Part shown: positions 42,527 to 59,924 of the stretch, piece by piece
How positions within the stretch are numbered: the stretch's first letter is position 1
Layout of the letters: each line of letters begins with the position of its first letter
NCBI RefSeq assembly: GCF_030408835.1
Contig: NZ_CP047357.1
Span: 1,674,001 to 1,738,000 of the forward strand
Direction of reading: 5' to 3'
From: Corynebacterium freneyi
GTDB taxonomy: Bacteria; Actinomycetota; Actinomycetes; Mycobacteriales; Mycobacteriaceae
Length of the DNA: 64,000 bases
Notes under the pieces: generated by a model
Told to the model about the DNA's origin: nothing
The model's database searches: none
What the model saw: the letters and a program-made list of their open reading frames with translations, nothing else
Position numbers and translations under genes: made by a program

Positions 42527-43219
42527 TCAGGCCAGTCCGTCGGCTTTGGCATGACGACGATACGCCGACACCCCGGGCTCGCCGGGCAGCCAGAATCGCC
42601 ACGGGCGTTGCGACGCCGCCCTCAATCCCACGCGCGGACCGGAGCGCAGCTCGACATTTCGCAGCTCGGCATCTCGCATCTCAGCATCGGCCACCGGCGC
42701 CCGCTCCCCCGCACCGAGCTGCACGCGCGAGGAAGGATCGAAGAGGTCCAGCCCATAGTCGCCCAAGTCAATGCCGAGGGCTTGCCCCAGGTTTCCCGGC
42801 CCCCGCGCCAGGTCCCGCAGCACCGGGCTCTTCCGTGCCAGATTCCCGCGCGCCGCGCTCCGCCTCCGCCTCGCGACGTCCTCCCCCTCCAGGATCTCCG
42901 CACCTCGCAGCAGAACTCCGCCACCGACTCCATCGGGGCCGGCCGTCACGTTCGCGCAGAAATGAATGCCGTACGACCGGTACACGTACAGGTGCCCTGC
43001 GGGCCCGAACATGACGCGGTTGCGCGGGGTCACGCCGGGCCACGTGTGCGCCCCCGGGTCGGGCCACGGCGAATCAGCCGGCCCGCCGTAGGCCTCCACC
43101 TCCGTGATCCGCGCCCGCAGACCATCGCCGGGAACGACGAGAACCCGGCCGAGCAGCGCTTTCGCGGCGTCGGCCGGGTGCCCGGACAGGATCTCCCGGT
43201 TCAGGGACCCGCCCGTCAC
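42527..43219 (-). CDS. mpg: 3-methyladenine DNA glycosylase (AAG/MPG family)
   Basis: 230 residues from GTG 43219, which overlaps the upstream stop (GTGA). Motifs: [19 protein letters not shown] with the catalytic Glu, [26 protein letters not shown], and LLRGAEIL. It removes alkylated purines such as 3-methyladenine from DNA. Its position next to tyrS is conserved with mycobacteria. The last 40 residues, including [19 protein letters not shown], fit the family C-terminus. Confidence 0.93.
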   Translation of the reverse strand: MTGGSLNREILSGHPADAAKALLGRVLVVPGDGLRARITEVEAYGGPADSPWPDPGAHTWPGVTPRNRVMFGPAGHLYVYRSYGIHFCANVTAGPDGVGGGVLLRGAEILEGEDVARRRRSAARGNLARKSPVLRDLARGPGNLGQALGIDLGDYGLDLFDPSSRVQLGAGERAPVADAEMRDAELRNVELRSGPRVGLRAASQRPWRFWLPGEPGVSAYRRHAKADGLA

Positions 43220-43389
43220 CGGGGCCAGTCGACGGCCTCGTCGGAAAGCATCACGGGGATGCCGTCCTCGATCGGGTACGCGATGCCCAGGCGCTCGTTG
43301 ACCAGGACGGACTCGTCCTCGAGATACGTCAGCGGCCCCTTGTCGCGGGGGCAGGCGAGGATGTCCAGCAACTTCGGATCGAGGCTCAT
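43216..43389 (-). CDS. Trm112/YcaR-family small protein
   Basis: 57 residues: MSLDPKLLDILACPRDKGPL, then YLEDESVLVNERLGIAYPIEDGIPVML. One Cys (CPRDKG) remains of the zinc-binding set seen in longer members. Bacterial Trm112-like proteins are thought to partner methyltransferases; nothing here tells which one. It is coupled to mpg by a 4-base overlap. Confidence 0.82.
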   Translation of the reverse strand: MSLDPKLLDILACPRDKGPLTYLEDESVLVNERLGIAYPIEDGIPVMLSDEAVDWPR

Positions 43390-43400
43390 GACGATCGATT

Positions 43401-44081
43401 CTACGACGTCCACGACGACGGGACGCCATCGTCGTCGTCCGGCACGTCGGGGCGGGGACCGAAGCGCAGCTCCATCTCCAGCCGTTTGCGCTCGAGTTCA
43501 CGTTGTTCGGCGTCGGCGACGGTGTCGGCGTCGGAGTTGATCCGGTCGACCTGGTGGGCCAGCAGGTCGAGCAGGTCCACGATGTCCTCGGTGGCGGCGA
43601 ACCTGCGGTCGGGGGCGATGGCGAGGTAGCCGTCGACGACTTCGGGCAGGTCGGAGTTGATGATCTGCGCCACGACGGACCTGTGGTGCGGCATCGATTC
43701 CAGCCGCGGCCAGTTGCCCAGCGCCTCGACCAGCCCCGCGTGGACGACGACGATTTCGTCCCGCACCTCCCGCGGCAACGGCGACGTCGACCAGCCCTCG
43801 ATGCGGCGGCGCAGGTCGCGGCCCAGCTCCTCCGGGCTCTTTCGCTTGACGACGGCCGGCCGGGCATCCGACGACTCCAGGGCCCCGGTGCCGTCGGGGG
43901 TCCGTTCCGCCGGGGTCAGCAGCACGCCGACACCCCATGCGGCGGCGGCAGCCACCGGCCAGAAGGCGCCGAAACCGACGGCGAGATGGCCGACGATGAC
44001 GAGCACCGCCAACACCATGCCGACGATGTTGCGGCGGGAGGCGAAGAAGCCCCCGGCGCCGCCCGAACTACTGGTAGCCAC
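43401..44081 (-). CDS. Two-helix membrane protein, possibly XpaC-like
   Basis: 226 residues from GTG 44081. Two closely spaced membrane helices (about residues 18-52: NIVGMVLAVLVIVGHLAVG and the following stretch) are followed by a cytosolic helical region rich in charged residues, ending in the coiled-coil-like ADAEQRELERKRLEMELRFG and an acidic tail. The layout recalls XpaC-family proteins, which accompany TelA-type tellurite-resistance proteins, but the similarity is weak and no telA is adjacent. It overlaps the end of the VWA gene by 14 bases, so the two are likely co-expressed. Confidence 0.6.
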   Translation of the reverse strand: MATSSSGGAGGFFASRRNIVGMVLAVLVIVGHLAVGFGAFWPVAAAAAWGVGVLLTPAERTPDGTGALESSDARPAVVKRKSPEELGRDLRRRIEGWSTSPLPREVRDEIVVVHAGLVEALGNWPRLESMPHHRSVVAQIINSDLPEVVDGYLAIAPDRRFAATEDIVDLLDLLAHQVDRINSDADTVADAEQRELERKRLEMELRFGPRPDVPDDDDGVPSSWTS

Positions 44082-45687
44082 GAATTTCCTTGAACGCGGC
44101 ATCCAGATCACCGTTGAGGGCGTCGAAGACCTCACCGCCGGTGGCCTTGGCCAGCTCCTCCATTTCACCGACGTTGGCTTCGCCGTAGAGGATCACGAAG
44201 ACCGGGATCGCCTGGCGCTCCTTCGGCAGCGAACGGTAGTGGGCGAGGAACTCGCCCAACCCCGGGCCATCGGTGACTTCGCCGTCGGTCATGAGCACGA
44301 TCGACGGGATTCCGGCGTCACCGACGTCGATGGTGTCGTAGGCGTCGATGAGCGCACCGTAGATGGCCGTGCTGCCGAACGGTTCCAGCCGACCGATCGC
44401 ATCGAGCAACTCGGTGCGCGGGCCGGGGTCGGCCGCGGAAAACCGCACCGTCGTCGATTGCCCGGGCTGCGAGGCAAAGGGCAGCAGGCTGATCCGCTCG
44501 CGGTCGCGGAAACCGACCTCCGACGTCGACGTGCGGGCGCTGCCGTCGACCAGCGACGTGAGCGTCGCCTGCAGGGAGCGCATGCGCTCACCCTCCATCG
44601 AACCGGAGGTGTCGAGCACAAACGCCGTGTCACCCGGCCTGCGCAGCTCGTTGTGGTACGCCCGGACCAGACGGTCCGTCACCTCCTTCGATCCCGGGAA
44701 GGGAAGTTCGATGAGAAGATCGTCCGTCAGCTCCGGGGCGGGATCGGACCGGTCGGCGGGTCGTCGGAAGGAATCCCGCACGACGTCCGGGTTGGCCCGC
44801 AGCCACTCGACGATCGACTCCACCCGCTCGCGGGCCTTCGCATCCGCCGGCTCCGCCAGCGCCGACAGCGGATAGTCCGCGCTGACCACGCCGTCGGCAG
44901 GCACGATGATCTCGACGTCGAGCCCGTCGGACTTCAGGTCGTGGAGGACCGACTCGTAATTGATCATCGCGTCGGCGCGGGTCGGGTCATCCCGGAACGT
45001 CTCCGCCAGCCACCCCGACGAGCCCGAGGTGAGGGTCTGGCCCTCGAACAGGTCGCGCAGCTGCGGGGCGACGCGATCGACGTCCTCGGCGGTCAGGGCG
45101 TTGCCCGTGTCGGCCACGGCGGTCGCGACCGACACCAGCGCCGAAAAACCCGAATTCGACGTGCCCGGGTCGGTCATGGCGATGGTCAAATCGCCCTTCG
45201 ACGTCGCCTCCGCGATCTCCGCCCACGTCGGGGCCGTCGAATCCCAGCCCAGCTCGCGGGCCTTCGCCGACCGTACGCCGAAGGCCACCGGAGACGTGGC
45301 GATCTTCTCCGCGCCCACGAGCTTGTCGTCCGCGCCGATGAGCTCGGCGTACCGGTTGGTGGCGAACCACGTGGCGTCATAGCGGCCATCGAACTCGCCG
45401 GCGCCCAGTCGCTCGGAGTTGTCCAACGTGCCGCCGGGGAAGTCCATCACGACGTCGAAACCGAGATCCTCCGACGCCCGCTCCATGACGGGTTCGAGGT
45501 CCGCCAGCTCCGTGGCCGCGGCGATGTGGATCGTGCCCCCGGCCAGCGAGGAATCCGGCTCGAAGTCGGCGCCGGCCCCACCGGAACCCGCCCCTCCCCC
45601 GTCGCCGCCGGAGCAGGCGACGAGGAACAACGCCGTCAAGGCCGCCACGACCACCGCGAACGAGGACCTCCAACGCGAAACATCCAT
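44068..45687 (-). CDS. Lipoprotein fusing a substrate-binding domain to a von Willebrand A domain
   Basis: 539 residues from ATG 45687, chosen for AAGGA seven bases upstream. A lipoprotein signal (VAALTALFLVAC, lipidated Cys about 25) and a Gly-rich spacer lead to a type 2 periplasmic-binding-protein-like domain (about 50-320: TIHIAAATELADLEPVMERA, TDPGTSNSGFSAL, INYESVLHDL). A VWA domain follows (about 340-539) with a complete MIDAS: DTSGSM, the Thr in GSTAIYGAL and Asp in LMTDGE. It should be anchored outside the membrane and could bind a ligand and, via metal, a partner. No permease is nearby. Confidence 0.8.
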   Translation of the reverse strand: MDVSRWRSSFAVVVAALTALFLVACSGGDGGGAGSGGAGADFEPDSSLAGGTIHIAAATELADLEPVMERASEDLGFDVVMDFPGGTLDNSERLGAGEFDGRYDATWFATNRYAELIGADDKLVGAEKIATSPVAFGVRSAKARELGWDSTAPTWAEIAEATSKGDLTIAMTDPGTSNSGFSALVSVATAVADTGNALTAEDVDRVAPQLRDLFEGQTLTSGSSGWLAETFRDDPTRADAMINYESVLHDLKSDGLDVEIIVPADGVVSADYPLSALAEPADAKARERVESIVEWLRANPDVVRDSFRRPADRSDPAPELTDDLLIELPFPGSKEVTDRLVRAYHNELRRPGDTAFVLDTSGSMEGERMRSLQATLTSLVDGSARTSTSEVGFRDRERISLLPFASQPGQSTTVRFSAADPGPRTELLDAIGRLEPFGSTAIYGALIDAYDTIDVGDAGIPSIVLMTDGEVTDGPGLGEFLAHYRSLPKERQAIPVFVILYGEANVGEMEELAKATGGEVFDALNGDLDAAFKEIRGYQ

Positions 45688-45713
45688 GATCGATTCCTTC
45701 CCGTGTGTCCGGT

Positions 45714-46940
45714 TCATTCGCCCACCGGCGCATCGGCGGCGGCACCGGCATCCTCCTCGGCGGCGCTCGGTTCGCCGCGCCCGCCCAACTCCTCGCCGAG
45801 GCCCGTCAACAGCGCCTCGAGCAGATCGAAACTCGGCGGATCGATGACGGAGACCAACTCCGGCGGCGCAGGCGCCCCCTTGTCCGCGAGCACCTCGTCG
45901 AAAACGCTCCTGGACTGCGGACGGAAACCGTGCTCCGCCGCCAACCGCTGCAGGTCGGGATCCTCGGCGAGCAACCGAGCCACCTCCGCGCCGTCGGAAT
46001 TCAGGCCGATGACCGTGTGCTTCGACTGGATCGTCGGATCCGGGTAGGCCAGCACCATGTCGTCGCGGATCGACTCTTCGGCGTTCATCTGCCGCTCGAG
46101 GAACTGCGACTCGTAGATCATCACCATCGGCTTCGCCCCAATGCCCTGCGACAGGTAATCGGCGAAGGGCCCGGCGGAGGACGATTCGGTGAATCCCTGG
46201 CCCGCCAGCAGCGGTGCGATGCGCTCGACGGCGGCGTCGACCTGGCCGCGGTCCGCGACCACGGCGCCGTCGTTGCCCGCCCACGACAGGATGGACGCGT
46301 ACATCGCCGCCGAATTCGACGTGCGGGCGTCGGTCGTCGACATCTGCACCGTCCGCGGCGAGGGGTAGGCGCCGTCGCCCACGTCACGCCACCGGGTCCC
46401 CTCCTCCGCCAGGCGCAGGTACTCCGTCATGTCGATGTACCAGTGACCGTCTTCTTCGCGAGCGACGCCCTCGGCGGCGAGGACGTCGACGATCGGCCGG
46501 AACGTGGCCACGGCCATCGGCGAGTGGAACGGGGTGGTCTCCGCCTCATGCGGATTCTCCTCCGCGATGCGCTTCGCCGCGGGTGCCGACGAGGGGAACG
46601 CGAAGTCGAATTCGTCGAGATCGACGCCGGTGGCGATCGTGCGCGAACCGGCCGCCTCGACCGTCACCTCCAGGCCGTGGTCGGCGAACACCTCGCGGAC
46701 GGCGGGATCGCGGAAATACTCCAGCTTCTCCCAGCCCACGACGCCGGCGACCAGGCGGAGGTCTCCCCCGCCCCCGAGGCCGCCCGATCCCGGGCCCCCG
46801 CCCGGAGAATCCTCCGACAGGCCGGGAACGGACACCCACCCGCGGCCCACTGCGACCGCGAGCACGCCCACGACGACGAGGATCAGCGCCACGACCCGGG
46901 CGCCCGTTTTCCGCGCGCGCGGAGCAGAAGCAGAGGACAT
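45714..46940 (-). CDS. Membrane-anchored substrate-binding-like protein
   Basis: 408 residues. One N-terminal membrane helix (about 13-36, TGARVVALILVVVGVLAVAVG), a Gly-rich linker, then a binding-protein-like domain (LRLVAGVVGWEKLEYFRDPAVREVF, then FDFAFPSSAPAAKRIA, and TTDARTSNSAAMYASI, which parallels TDPGTSNSGFSAL in the neighbour). The C-terminal 20 residues are acidic. It seems a paralogue of the binding half of the VWA protein, 26 bases away. The ligand is unknown. Confidence 0.75.
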   Translation of the reverse strand: MSSASAPRARKTGARVVALILVVVGVLAVAVGRGWVSVPGLSEDSPGGGPGSGGLGGGGDLRLVAGVVGWEKLEYFRDPAVREVFADHGLEVTVEAAGSRTIATGVDLDEFDFAFPSSAPAAKRIAEENPHEAETTPFHSPMAVATFRPIVDVLAAEGVAREEDGHWYIDMTEYLRLAEEGTRWRDVGDGAYPSPRTVQMSTTDARTSNSAAMYASILSWAGNDGAVVADRGQVDAAVERIAPLLAGQGFTESSSAGPFADYLSQGIGAKPMVMIYESQFLERQMNAEESIRDDMVLAYPDPTIQSKHTVIGLNSDGAEVARLLAEDPDLQRLAAEHGFRPQSRSVFDEVLADKGAPAPPELVSVIDPPSFDLLEALLTGLGEELGGRGEPSAAEEDAGAAADAPVGE

Positions 46941-46978
46941 GAAAAGAGACTAAGGGATCAAAACGACCCCCGCAGGGT

Positions 46979-46999
46979 GAGCGCCGTTGACCGGCGCTC
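46979..46999 (-). terminator. Hairpin after argH
   Basis: A perfect 8-base-pair stem GAGCGCCG/CGGCGCTC with a 5-base loop lies 14 bases after the argH stop. It is followed by a second short GC hairpin and a TTTT run near 46960, consistent with the end of the arginine operon. Confidence 0.65.
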
Positions 47000-47012
47000 G
47001 AGCACTCGTAAC

Positions 47013-48563
<1,551 letters not shown>

Positions 48564-49763
48564 TTACAGGTTGAAGTCGCGCTTGGCGGCCATCTTCGAC
48601 GACAGGCCGTGCAGCTCGACGAAGCCGCGGGCCAGGGTCTGGTCGAACGTGTCGCCCTCGTCGTAGGTGGCCAGGTTGAAGTCGTACAGCGACGAGTTCG
48701 AACGACGGCCGTTGACGTTGCAGTTGCCGGCGTGCATGGTCATGCGGATGTCGCCGGACACGCCCTTCTGGGACTCCTCGATGAAGGTGTCCAGCGCACG
48801 CTTGAGCGGCGAGAACCACAGGCCGTCGTACACCAGCTCGGACCACTTGGCCTCGACGCCGCGCTTGTAGCGGGCCAGCTCGCGCTCGACGGTGACGTCC
48901 TCCATGGCCGCGTGGGCGGTCATCAGGGCGATGGCGCCCGGGGCCTCGTAGATCTCGCGGGACTTGATGCCCACCAGACGGTCCTCGACCATGTCCAGGC
49001 GGCCGACGCCCTGGGCGCCGGCGCGGCGGTTCATCTCCTCGACGGCCTCCAGCATGGTGACGGGCTTGCCGTCGATGGCGACCGGCTTGCCGTCCTCGAA
49101 GGAGATGATGACCTCGTCCGGGGAGTTGAAGTTGAGGGTCGGGTCCTCGGTGTAGGCGTAGACGTCCTTCGTCGGGGCGTTCCACAGGTCCTCGAGGTAG
49201 CCGGTCTCGATGGCGCGGCCCCACAGGTTCTGGTCGATGGAGAACGGCGACGACTTCGACTGCTCGATCGGGATGTCGTTCTTCTCGGCGAAGGCGATGG
49301 CCTTGTCGCGGGTCCAGGCGTAGTCGCGGGCCGGGGCGATGATCTTCAGGTCCGGGGCGGTGTTGGAGAAACCGACCTCGAAACGCACCTGGTCGTTGCC
49401 CTTGCCGGTGCAGCCGTGGGCGACGTGGGTGCCGCCGTGATCCTTGGCGGCCTGCGCCATGTGCTTGACGATCAGCGGACGCGACAGAGCCGAAACCAGC
49501 GGGTACTGCTTCATGTACAGGGCGTTGGCCTTGATGGCCGGCAGGCAGTACTCTTCGGCGAACTCGTCACGGGCGTCGACGATGACGGACTCGACGGCGC
49601 CGGCGTCCAGCGCACGCTGGCGGATGGACTCCATGTCCTCGCCGCCCTGGCCCACGTCGATGGACACGGCGACGACCTCGGCGCCGGTCTCCTGCTTCAT
49701 CCACTCGATGGCGACGGTGGTGTCCAGGCCGCCGGAGTAGGCGAGAATGACCCGATCAGTCAT
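48564..49763 (-). CDS. argG: Argininosuccinate synthase
   Basis: 399 residues. ATP-binding loop [12 protein letters not shown] near residue 8, then [28 protein letters not shown] and [23 protein letters not shown] segments. It joins citrulline and aspartate using ATP. ATG 49763 has a clear GGAG upstream (AAGAAGGAGCG). It lies between argR and argH. Confidence 0.96.
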   Translation of the reverse strand: MTDRVILAYSGGLDTTVAIEWMKQETGAEVVAVSIDVGQGGEDMESIRQRALDAGAVESVIVDARDEFAEEYCLPAIKANALYMKQYPLVSALSRPLIVKHMAQAAKDHGGTHVAHGCTGKGNDQVRFEVGFSNTAPDLKIIAPARDYAWTRDKAIAFAEKNDIPIEQSKSSPFSIDQNLWGRAIETGYLEDLWNAPTKDVYAYTEDPTLNFNSPDEVIISFEDGKPVAIDGKPVTMLEAVEEMNRRAGAQGVGRLDMVEDRLVGIKSREIYEAPGAIALMTAHAAMEDVTVERELARYKRGVEAKWSELVYDGLWFSPLKRALDTFIEESQKGVSGDIRMTMHAGNCNVNGRRSNSSLYDFNLATYDEGDTFDQTLARGFVELHGLSSKMAAKRDFNL

Positions 49764-49804
49764 GTGGGTTCGCTCCTTCTTGGGGGTGTTGATTCTTGTC
49801 GATT

Positions 49805-50287
49805 CTACTGCCCGGCGTCGCCGGACAAACGCCGGGCCAGGTCCGCCCCGGTGAGGGGCTCCCGCGCCAGGCAGAAAATGGTGTCGTCGCCGGCGATCGT
49901 GCCGGCGATGTCGGGCAGGCCGGCGCGGTCGATGACGCTGGCCAGGTACTGCGCCGCCCCGGGCGGGGTGCGCAGCACCGCGATGGTTCCGGAGTGGTCG
50001 GCGGCCACGAGCAGTTCGTCGAGGACGCGCCGCATGCGGGCGACCGCTCCCCTGCCGGCGTGGATGCCGTCGGAGTCGCCTTCGAGGACGTAGCGGGCGG
50101 CCCCGTCGTCTTCGCGGATCTTGCGCGCCCCGAGTTCGTCGAGGTCCCGGGACAGCGTCGCCTGGGCGATGTCGATGCCCTCCGCGGCCAGCAGGGTGGC
50201 GAGCTCCATCTGGCTGGAGATTCGCCGCCGGCGCAGCAGGTCCGCGATGCGGGCCTGCCGTGCGGTGCGGGAACCGGGGATGGTCAT
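49805..50287 (-). CDS. argR: Arginine repressor
   Basis: 160 residues. N-terminal winged helix ([41 protein letters not shown]) with the Ser-Arg recognition segment, then the C-terminal arginine-binding trimerisation domain with [13 protein letters not shown]. It represses the operon in the presence of arginine. It sits six bases after argF, inside the operon it is expected to control; candidate target half-boxes lie before argC. Confidence 0.94.
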   Translation of the reverse strand: MTIPGSRTARQARIADLLRRRRISSQMELATLLAAEGIDIAQATLSRDLDELGARKIREDDGAARYVLEGDSDGIHAGRGAVARMRRVLDELLVAADHSGTIAVLRTPPGAAQYLASVIDRAGLPDIAGTIAGDDTIFCLAREPLTGADLARRLSGDAGQ

Positions 50288-50293
50288 GGTCGC

Positions 50294-52597
<2,304 letters not shown>

Positions 52598-52598
<1 letters not shown>

Positions 52599-53689
52599 CA
52601 CACGTCTCCTTCGCGGTCGGTGTCGGTGTTGTCGTCGGCGGCGGACGTGTCGGACAGGTCCGCGGCCGCGTCGGCGGCGGCGCCGGAGGACCGGGCCACG
52701 CGGGCGGCGGCCGCGGTGGCCTGCGCCCCCTCCGGGTCCTCCGTGGCGGCGCGCAGGGCGCGGGCGCCCGGATCGTCGCCGAGCGTTCCGTCGCCGGGCC
52801 GCACCATCGTGCCGATGCCGCCGGAGGTGAGCAACTCCAGCAGTACGGAGTGGGGCTGGCGGCCGTCGATGACGTGCGCGGCCTTGACGCCGTTGTCCAC
52901 GGCGTGGAGGCAGGACTCCATCTTCGGGATCATGCCCGCGTCGAGTCCCGGGACTATCTCGCGCAGGTCGTTGGCGGAGATCTGCGAGACGAGCGATCCC
53001 TTGTCCGGCCAGTTGGTGTACAGGCCCTCGACGTTGGTCAGGATGACCAGGCGTTCGGCTCCCAGCGCCGCGGCCAGGGCGCCGGCGGCAGTGTCGGCGT
53101 TGACGTTGTAGACCTCGCCGTCGCAGCCCGGGGCGATGGTGGACACGACCGGGATGCGGCCCGCATCAATCAGATCGAACAAGGATTCCGACTTGACTTC
53201 CACGATGTCACCCACGAGACCAATGTCCGTGGGCACGCCGCCGACGTCGACGAGCCGCTTCTCGGCGGTGAAGAGTCCGGCATCCTCGCCCGAGGTGCCC
53301 ACGGCCAGCGGGCCGTGCGCGTTGATCAAGCCCACGAGCTCCCGGCCGACCTGACCGAAGAGCACCATGCGCACGACCTCCATGACCTCCGGGGTGGTGA
53401 CGCGGAAGCCTCCTCGGAACTCGCCGTCCAGGCCGAGTCGGCGCAGCATCGAGGAGATCTGCGGGCCGCCTCCGTGGACGACGACCGGCTTGATGCCGAC
53501 GGTGCGCAGGAACACCATGTCCCGCGCGAACGCCGCCTTGAGGCGGTCATCGGTCATGGCGTTGCCGCCGTACTTGATCACGACGACCTTGTCGCGGTGG
53601 TGCTGCAGCCACGGCAGGGCCTCGGCCAGCACGTGGGCGCGGTGTTCCGGGGTGAGGTCCTCGGTGAGATTTCCGCTGAAGGGACTCAT
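52598..53689 (-). CDS. argB: Acetylglutamate kinase with an extended C-terminus
   Basis: 363 residues against the usual about 300. The kinase domain is complete: [10 protein letters not shown] near residue 38, [31 protein letters not shown] and the C-terminal [22 protein letters not shown]. Residues about 310-363 are an added Ala/Asp/Thr-rich tail ([19 protein letters not shown]), probably disordered. It phosphorylates N-acetylglutamate, the arginine-inhibited step in corynebacteria. Confidence 0.94.
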
Positions 53690-53704
53690 GGGTGGCGGCC
53701 TTCC

Positions 53705-56017
<2,313 letters not shown>

Positions 56018-56124
56018 TCGCATCGGCGTGCCGTGCCGCATGACCGCAGGGGCGTGCGGGCCCGGGGCGATCTGTGCACGGGCCGCCCGCGCCCGGCCCC
56101 GACGGCCGCAGGGGCGACGCGGAG

Positions 56125-58626
56125 CTAGCCGCGCAACTCCGCGTCGTGCCGCTGCTTGGCCAGCTCGATGGCGGCCAGGCGCCCCTCGGAGGCCTCGTCC
56201 TCGGTGAGCGTGCGGTCCGTGGCGCGGAAACGCAGCGAGAACGTCAGGGAACGACGCCCCTCGCCGAGCTGCTCCGAGCGGTAGACGTCGAAGATGCGGA
56301 TCGACTCGAGCAAATCGCCGGCGCCCTCGCGGACCGTGGCCTCGACGGCCGAGGCCGGGACCTCGTCGGAGACGACCAGCGCCAGATCCTGGTGCACGGC
56401 CGGGAAGGGGCTGAGCACCGGCGCGGGCAGGTGCTCCTCCAGCGGCAGCGCATCCAGGTTGATCTCCAGGGCGCACGTGCGCTCGGGCAGACCGGCGGCG
56501 GAAATGACCTTCGGGTGCAGCTCGCCGGCGTAACCGACGACGCGACCGTCGACGCTCAGCTCGGCGCAACGGCCCGGGTGCCACGGCAGGTGCTCGGCGT
56601 TGCGGATCTCCAGCTCGACGTCGGCGGCGCGGGCGATGATGCGCGCGGCCTCGATGGCGTCGGCCGCGGAGTAGGCGCGACCCGGCCCCCACGGAGTGTC
56701 CAGCTCGATCTGGCCGCAAGCCACCGCGGCGACGTGCAGCGGCTGCTCCGGCAGGGATTCCCGCAGAACGCGCAGCTCCTCGGCGTCGGGCAGGCCGGCG
56801 GTCGACGGCATGGGCGAACGACCGTCGCCGCGGACCACGCTGACCTGCTCCACGCCGTACAGCGCCAGATCCACCTGGCCGCGGGACACGTTGCGGCGCA
56901 GGGAATCGAGCATCGCCGGCAGCAGGGTGGTGCCCAGCTGCGCGCGATCGCTCTCCAGCGGGTTGATCACCTTCACGGTGTTGCGGCGCGGGTCGTCGGC
57001 GTCGAGGCCCCACACGTCGAAGACGTCGTTGGCGGTGAACGGGGTCGGGAGGATCTCCAGGTACCCGTTGTGGGCCAGCGCGTGACCGACGTTGCGGCGC
57101 AGCTGCTGACGCGGGGTCAGACCGCGGCCGGCCGGGGCCACCGGCAGGACCACCGGGATGTCCTCCAGGCCCTCGAGTCGCAGGACCTCCTCCACCAGGT
57201 CAGCCGGCATGGTCAGGTCGGGGCGCCACGTCGGCGGGGTCACCAGGAGCGTGTCGCCGTCGGAGGAGGCCTCCACGGAGCAGCCGACCTCCTCGAGACG
57301 GCCGATGACCGTCTCGCGGGAGTACTCCACGCCGGCCACCCGCGACGGACGGTCGGCCGGGAACTCGATGGTCGCCGGCTGCGGCACGTCTCCCACGAGG
57401 GTGCGGCCCGGCTCCACGGCGCCTCCGCCAAGCTCGGCGAGCAGGCGGCACGCCAGGTCCAGCGACGGCTCGACCAGGGCCGGGTCGACGTTGCGCTCGA
57501 ATCGGCGCGACGACTCCGACGACAGCTTGTGACGGCGGCCGGTGCGGAACACCCGCAGCGGCGACCAGATGGCAGCCTCGAACAGCACGTCCGTGGTGCC
57601 GTCGGCGATCTCGGAGGTCAGGCCGCCCATCACGCCGGCCAGGGACTGGATGCCGGAGTCGTCGCAGATGACGACGTCCTCGGGATCGAGCTTGCGCTCG
57701 ACGTGATCCAGCGTGGTCAGGGTCTCCCCCGCCACGGCGTTGCGCACCGTCAGGCCACCGGAGATCGCACCGCCGTCGAAGGCGTGCATCGGCTGGCCCA
57801 GCAGCAGCATGACGTAGTTGGTGATGTCCGTCGGCAGGTTGACGCTGCGCTGGCCGGCGAGCAACAGGCGGCGGCGCATCCACCACGGAGTCGTCGCCTT
57901 CGGGTCGACGCCGGTGACGCGACGCAGGCCGAAGCGCACGGCGTCGGTCTCCGGGCGCACCTCCAGATCCAGGACCGACCCCTCCGCCGCAATCGGCTCG
58001 ACGTCGGCGGGATCGGCGAACTCGACGTCGAACGCCGAGCAGATCTCGCGGCCAAGACCGCGCACCGACAGCGCGTAACCGCGGTCCGGGGTGACGTTGA
58101 CCTCGAACAGCTCGTCGTCCAGGCCGAGGAAGGCCCGCGCGTCGGCTCCGATTTCCACGTCGGCGTCGTCAAGCACCGACTCCGGCAGCGCGATGATGCC
58201 GGCGGACTGCGCCGTCAGCCCCAACTCGGCCTCCGAGCACAGCATGCCGGCGGAAATCCGCCCGTACGTCTTGCGCGCGCCGATGGCGAAATCGCCCGGC
58301 AGCACCGCACCCGGCAGCGCCACGACGACGATGTCACCCTCGGCGAAATTGCGGGCGCCGCAGATGATGCCCTGCCGCTCGCCGGTGCCGTTGGCCTCGC
58401 CGACGTCGACCATGCAGAAGCGGATCGGCTTCTTGAACTCGGTCAACTCCTCGATCTCGGCGACGCGGCCGAAGACCAGCGGACCGGTGACCGGAGGCAG
58501 GGGCTCATGGCCCTCGGTTTCGAAGCCGACGCGGACGAAACCTGCGTCGATCTCATCGGGCGTGACGGACCAGCCGGGATTGGCCGCGGCGACGACGTCG
58601 GTGACCCAGGACTGCGGGATGAACAT
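56125..58626 (-). CDS. pheT: Phenylalanyl-tRNA synthetase beta chain
   Basis: 833 residues from ATG 58626. Domain order is typical: N-terminal MFIPQSWV, a tRNA-binding EMAP/OB domain (about 40-150, with EGDIVVVALPGAVLPG), B3/B4 editing domain (STNDTDI-like TDITNYVMLLLGQPMHAFD region), B5, the core domain with VNPLESDRAQLG-type KVINPLESDRAQL, and the C-terminal ferredoxin-like anticodon-binding domain (PLSPFPAVHQDLALV type). It pairs with PheS in an alpha2-beta2 enzyme. Confidence 0.96.
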   Translation of the reverse strand: MFIPQSWVTDVVAAANPGWSVTPDEIDAGFVRVGFETEGHEPLPPVTGPLVFGRVAEIEELTEFKKPIRFCMVDVGEANGTGERQGIICGARNFAEGDIVVVALPGAVLPGDFAIGARKTYGRISAGMLCSEAELGLTAQSAGIIALPESVLDDADVEIGADARAFLGLDDELFEVNVTPDRGYALSVRGLGREICSAFDVEFADPADVEPIAAEGSVLDLEVRPETDAVRFGLRRVTGVDPKATTPWWMRRRLLLAGQRSVNLPTDITNYVMLLLGQPMHAFDGGAISGGLTVRNAVAGETLTTLDHVERKLDPEDVVICDDSGIQSLAGVMGGLTSEIADGTTDVLFEAAIWSPLRVFRTGRRHKLSSESSRRFERNVDPALVEPSLDLACRLLAELGGGAVEPGRTLVGDVPQPATIEFPADRPSRVAGVEYSRETVIGRLEEVGCSVEASSDGDTLLVTPPTWRPDLTMPADLVEEVLRLEGLEDIPVVLPVAPAGRGLTPRQQLRRNVGHALAHNGYLEILPTPFTANDVFDVWGLDADDPRRNTVKVINPLESDRAQLGTTLLPAMLDSLRRNVSRGQVDLALYGVEQVSVVRGDGRSPMPSTAGLPDAEELRVLRESLPEQPLHVAAVACGQIELDTPWGPGRAYSAADAIEAARIIARAADVELEIRNAEHLPWHPGRCAELSVDGRVVGYAGELHPKVISAAGLPERTCALEINLDALPLEEHLPAPVLSPFPAVHQDLALVVSDEVPASAVEATVREGAGDLLESIRIFDVYRSEQLGEGRRSLTFSLRFRATDRTLTEDEASEGRLAAIELAKQRHDAELRG

Positions 58627-58661
58627 GGAAGCGATTCTCCTTCGAGTGGTGGGTGTGCCGA

Positions 58662-59795
<1,134 letters not shown>

Positions 59796-59800
59796 TCATA

Positions 59801-59819
59801 GCCGCTCCCCCGGAGCGGC
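59801..59819. repeat. 8-bp hairpin in the trmH-pheS gap
   Basis: GCCGCTCC-CCC-GGAGCGGC is a perfect inverted repeat. On the minus strand it is followed immediately by TATGAT, a good -10 hexamer for pheS, though no convincing -35 is at the right distance. It may be a trmH terminator stem, an operator on the pheST promoter, or both. Confidence 0.35.
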
Positions 59820-59924
59820 ACCGTCACCGCCCGGGCCGACGCCGTCACCGTTGCTTCGTCACCGCGTCGTCATTGCTTTACGACGGTCGGCGTGACGCCA
59901 CGGCGCCCGGTGCACCCCGGCGGG

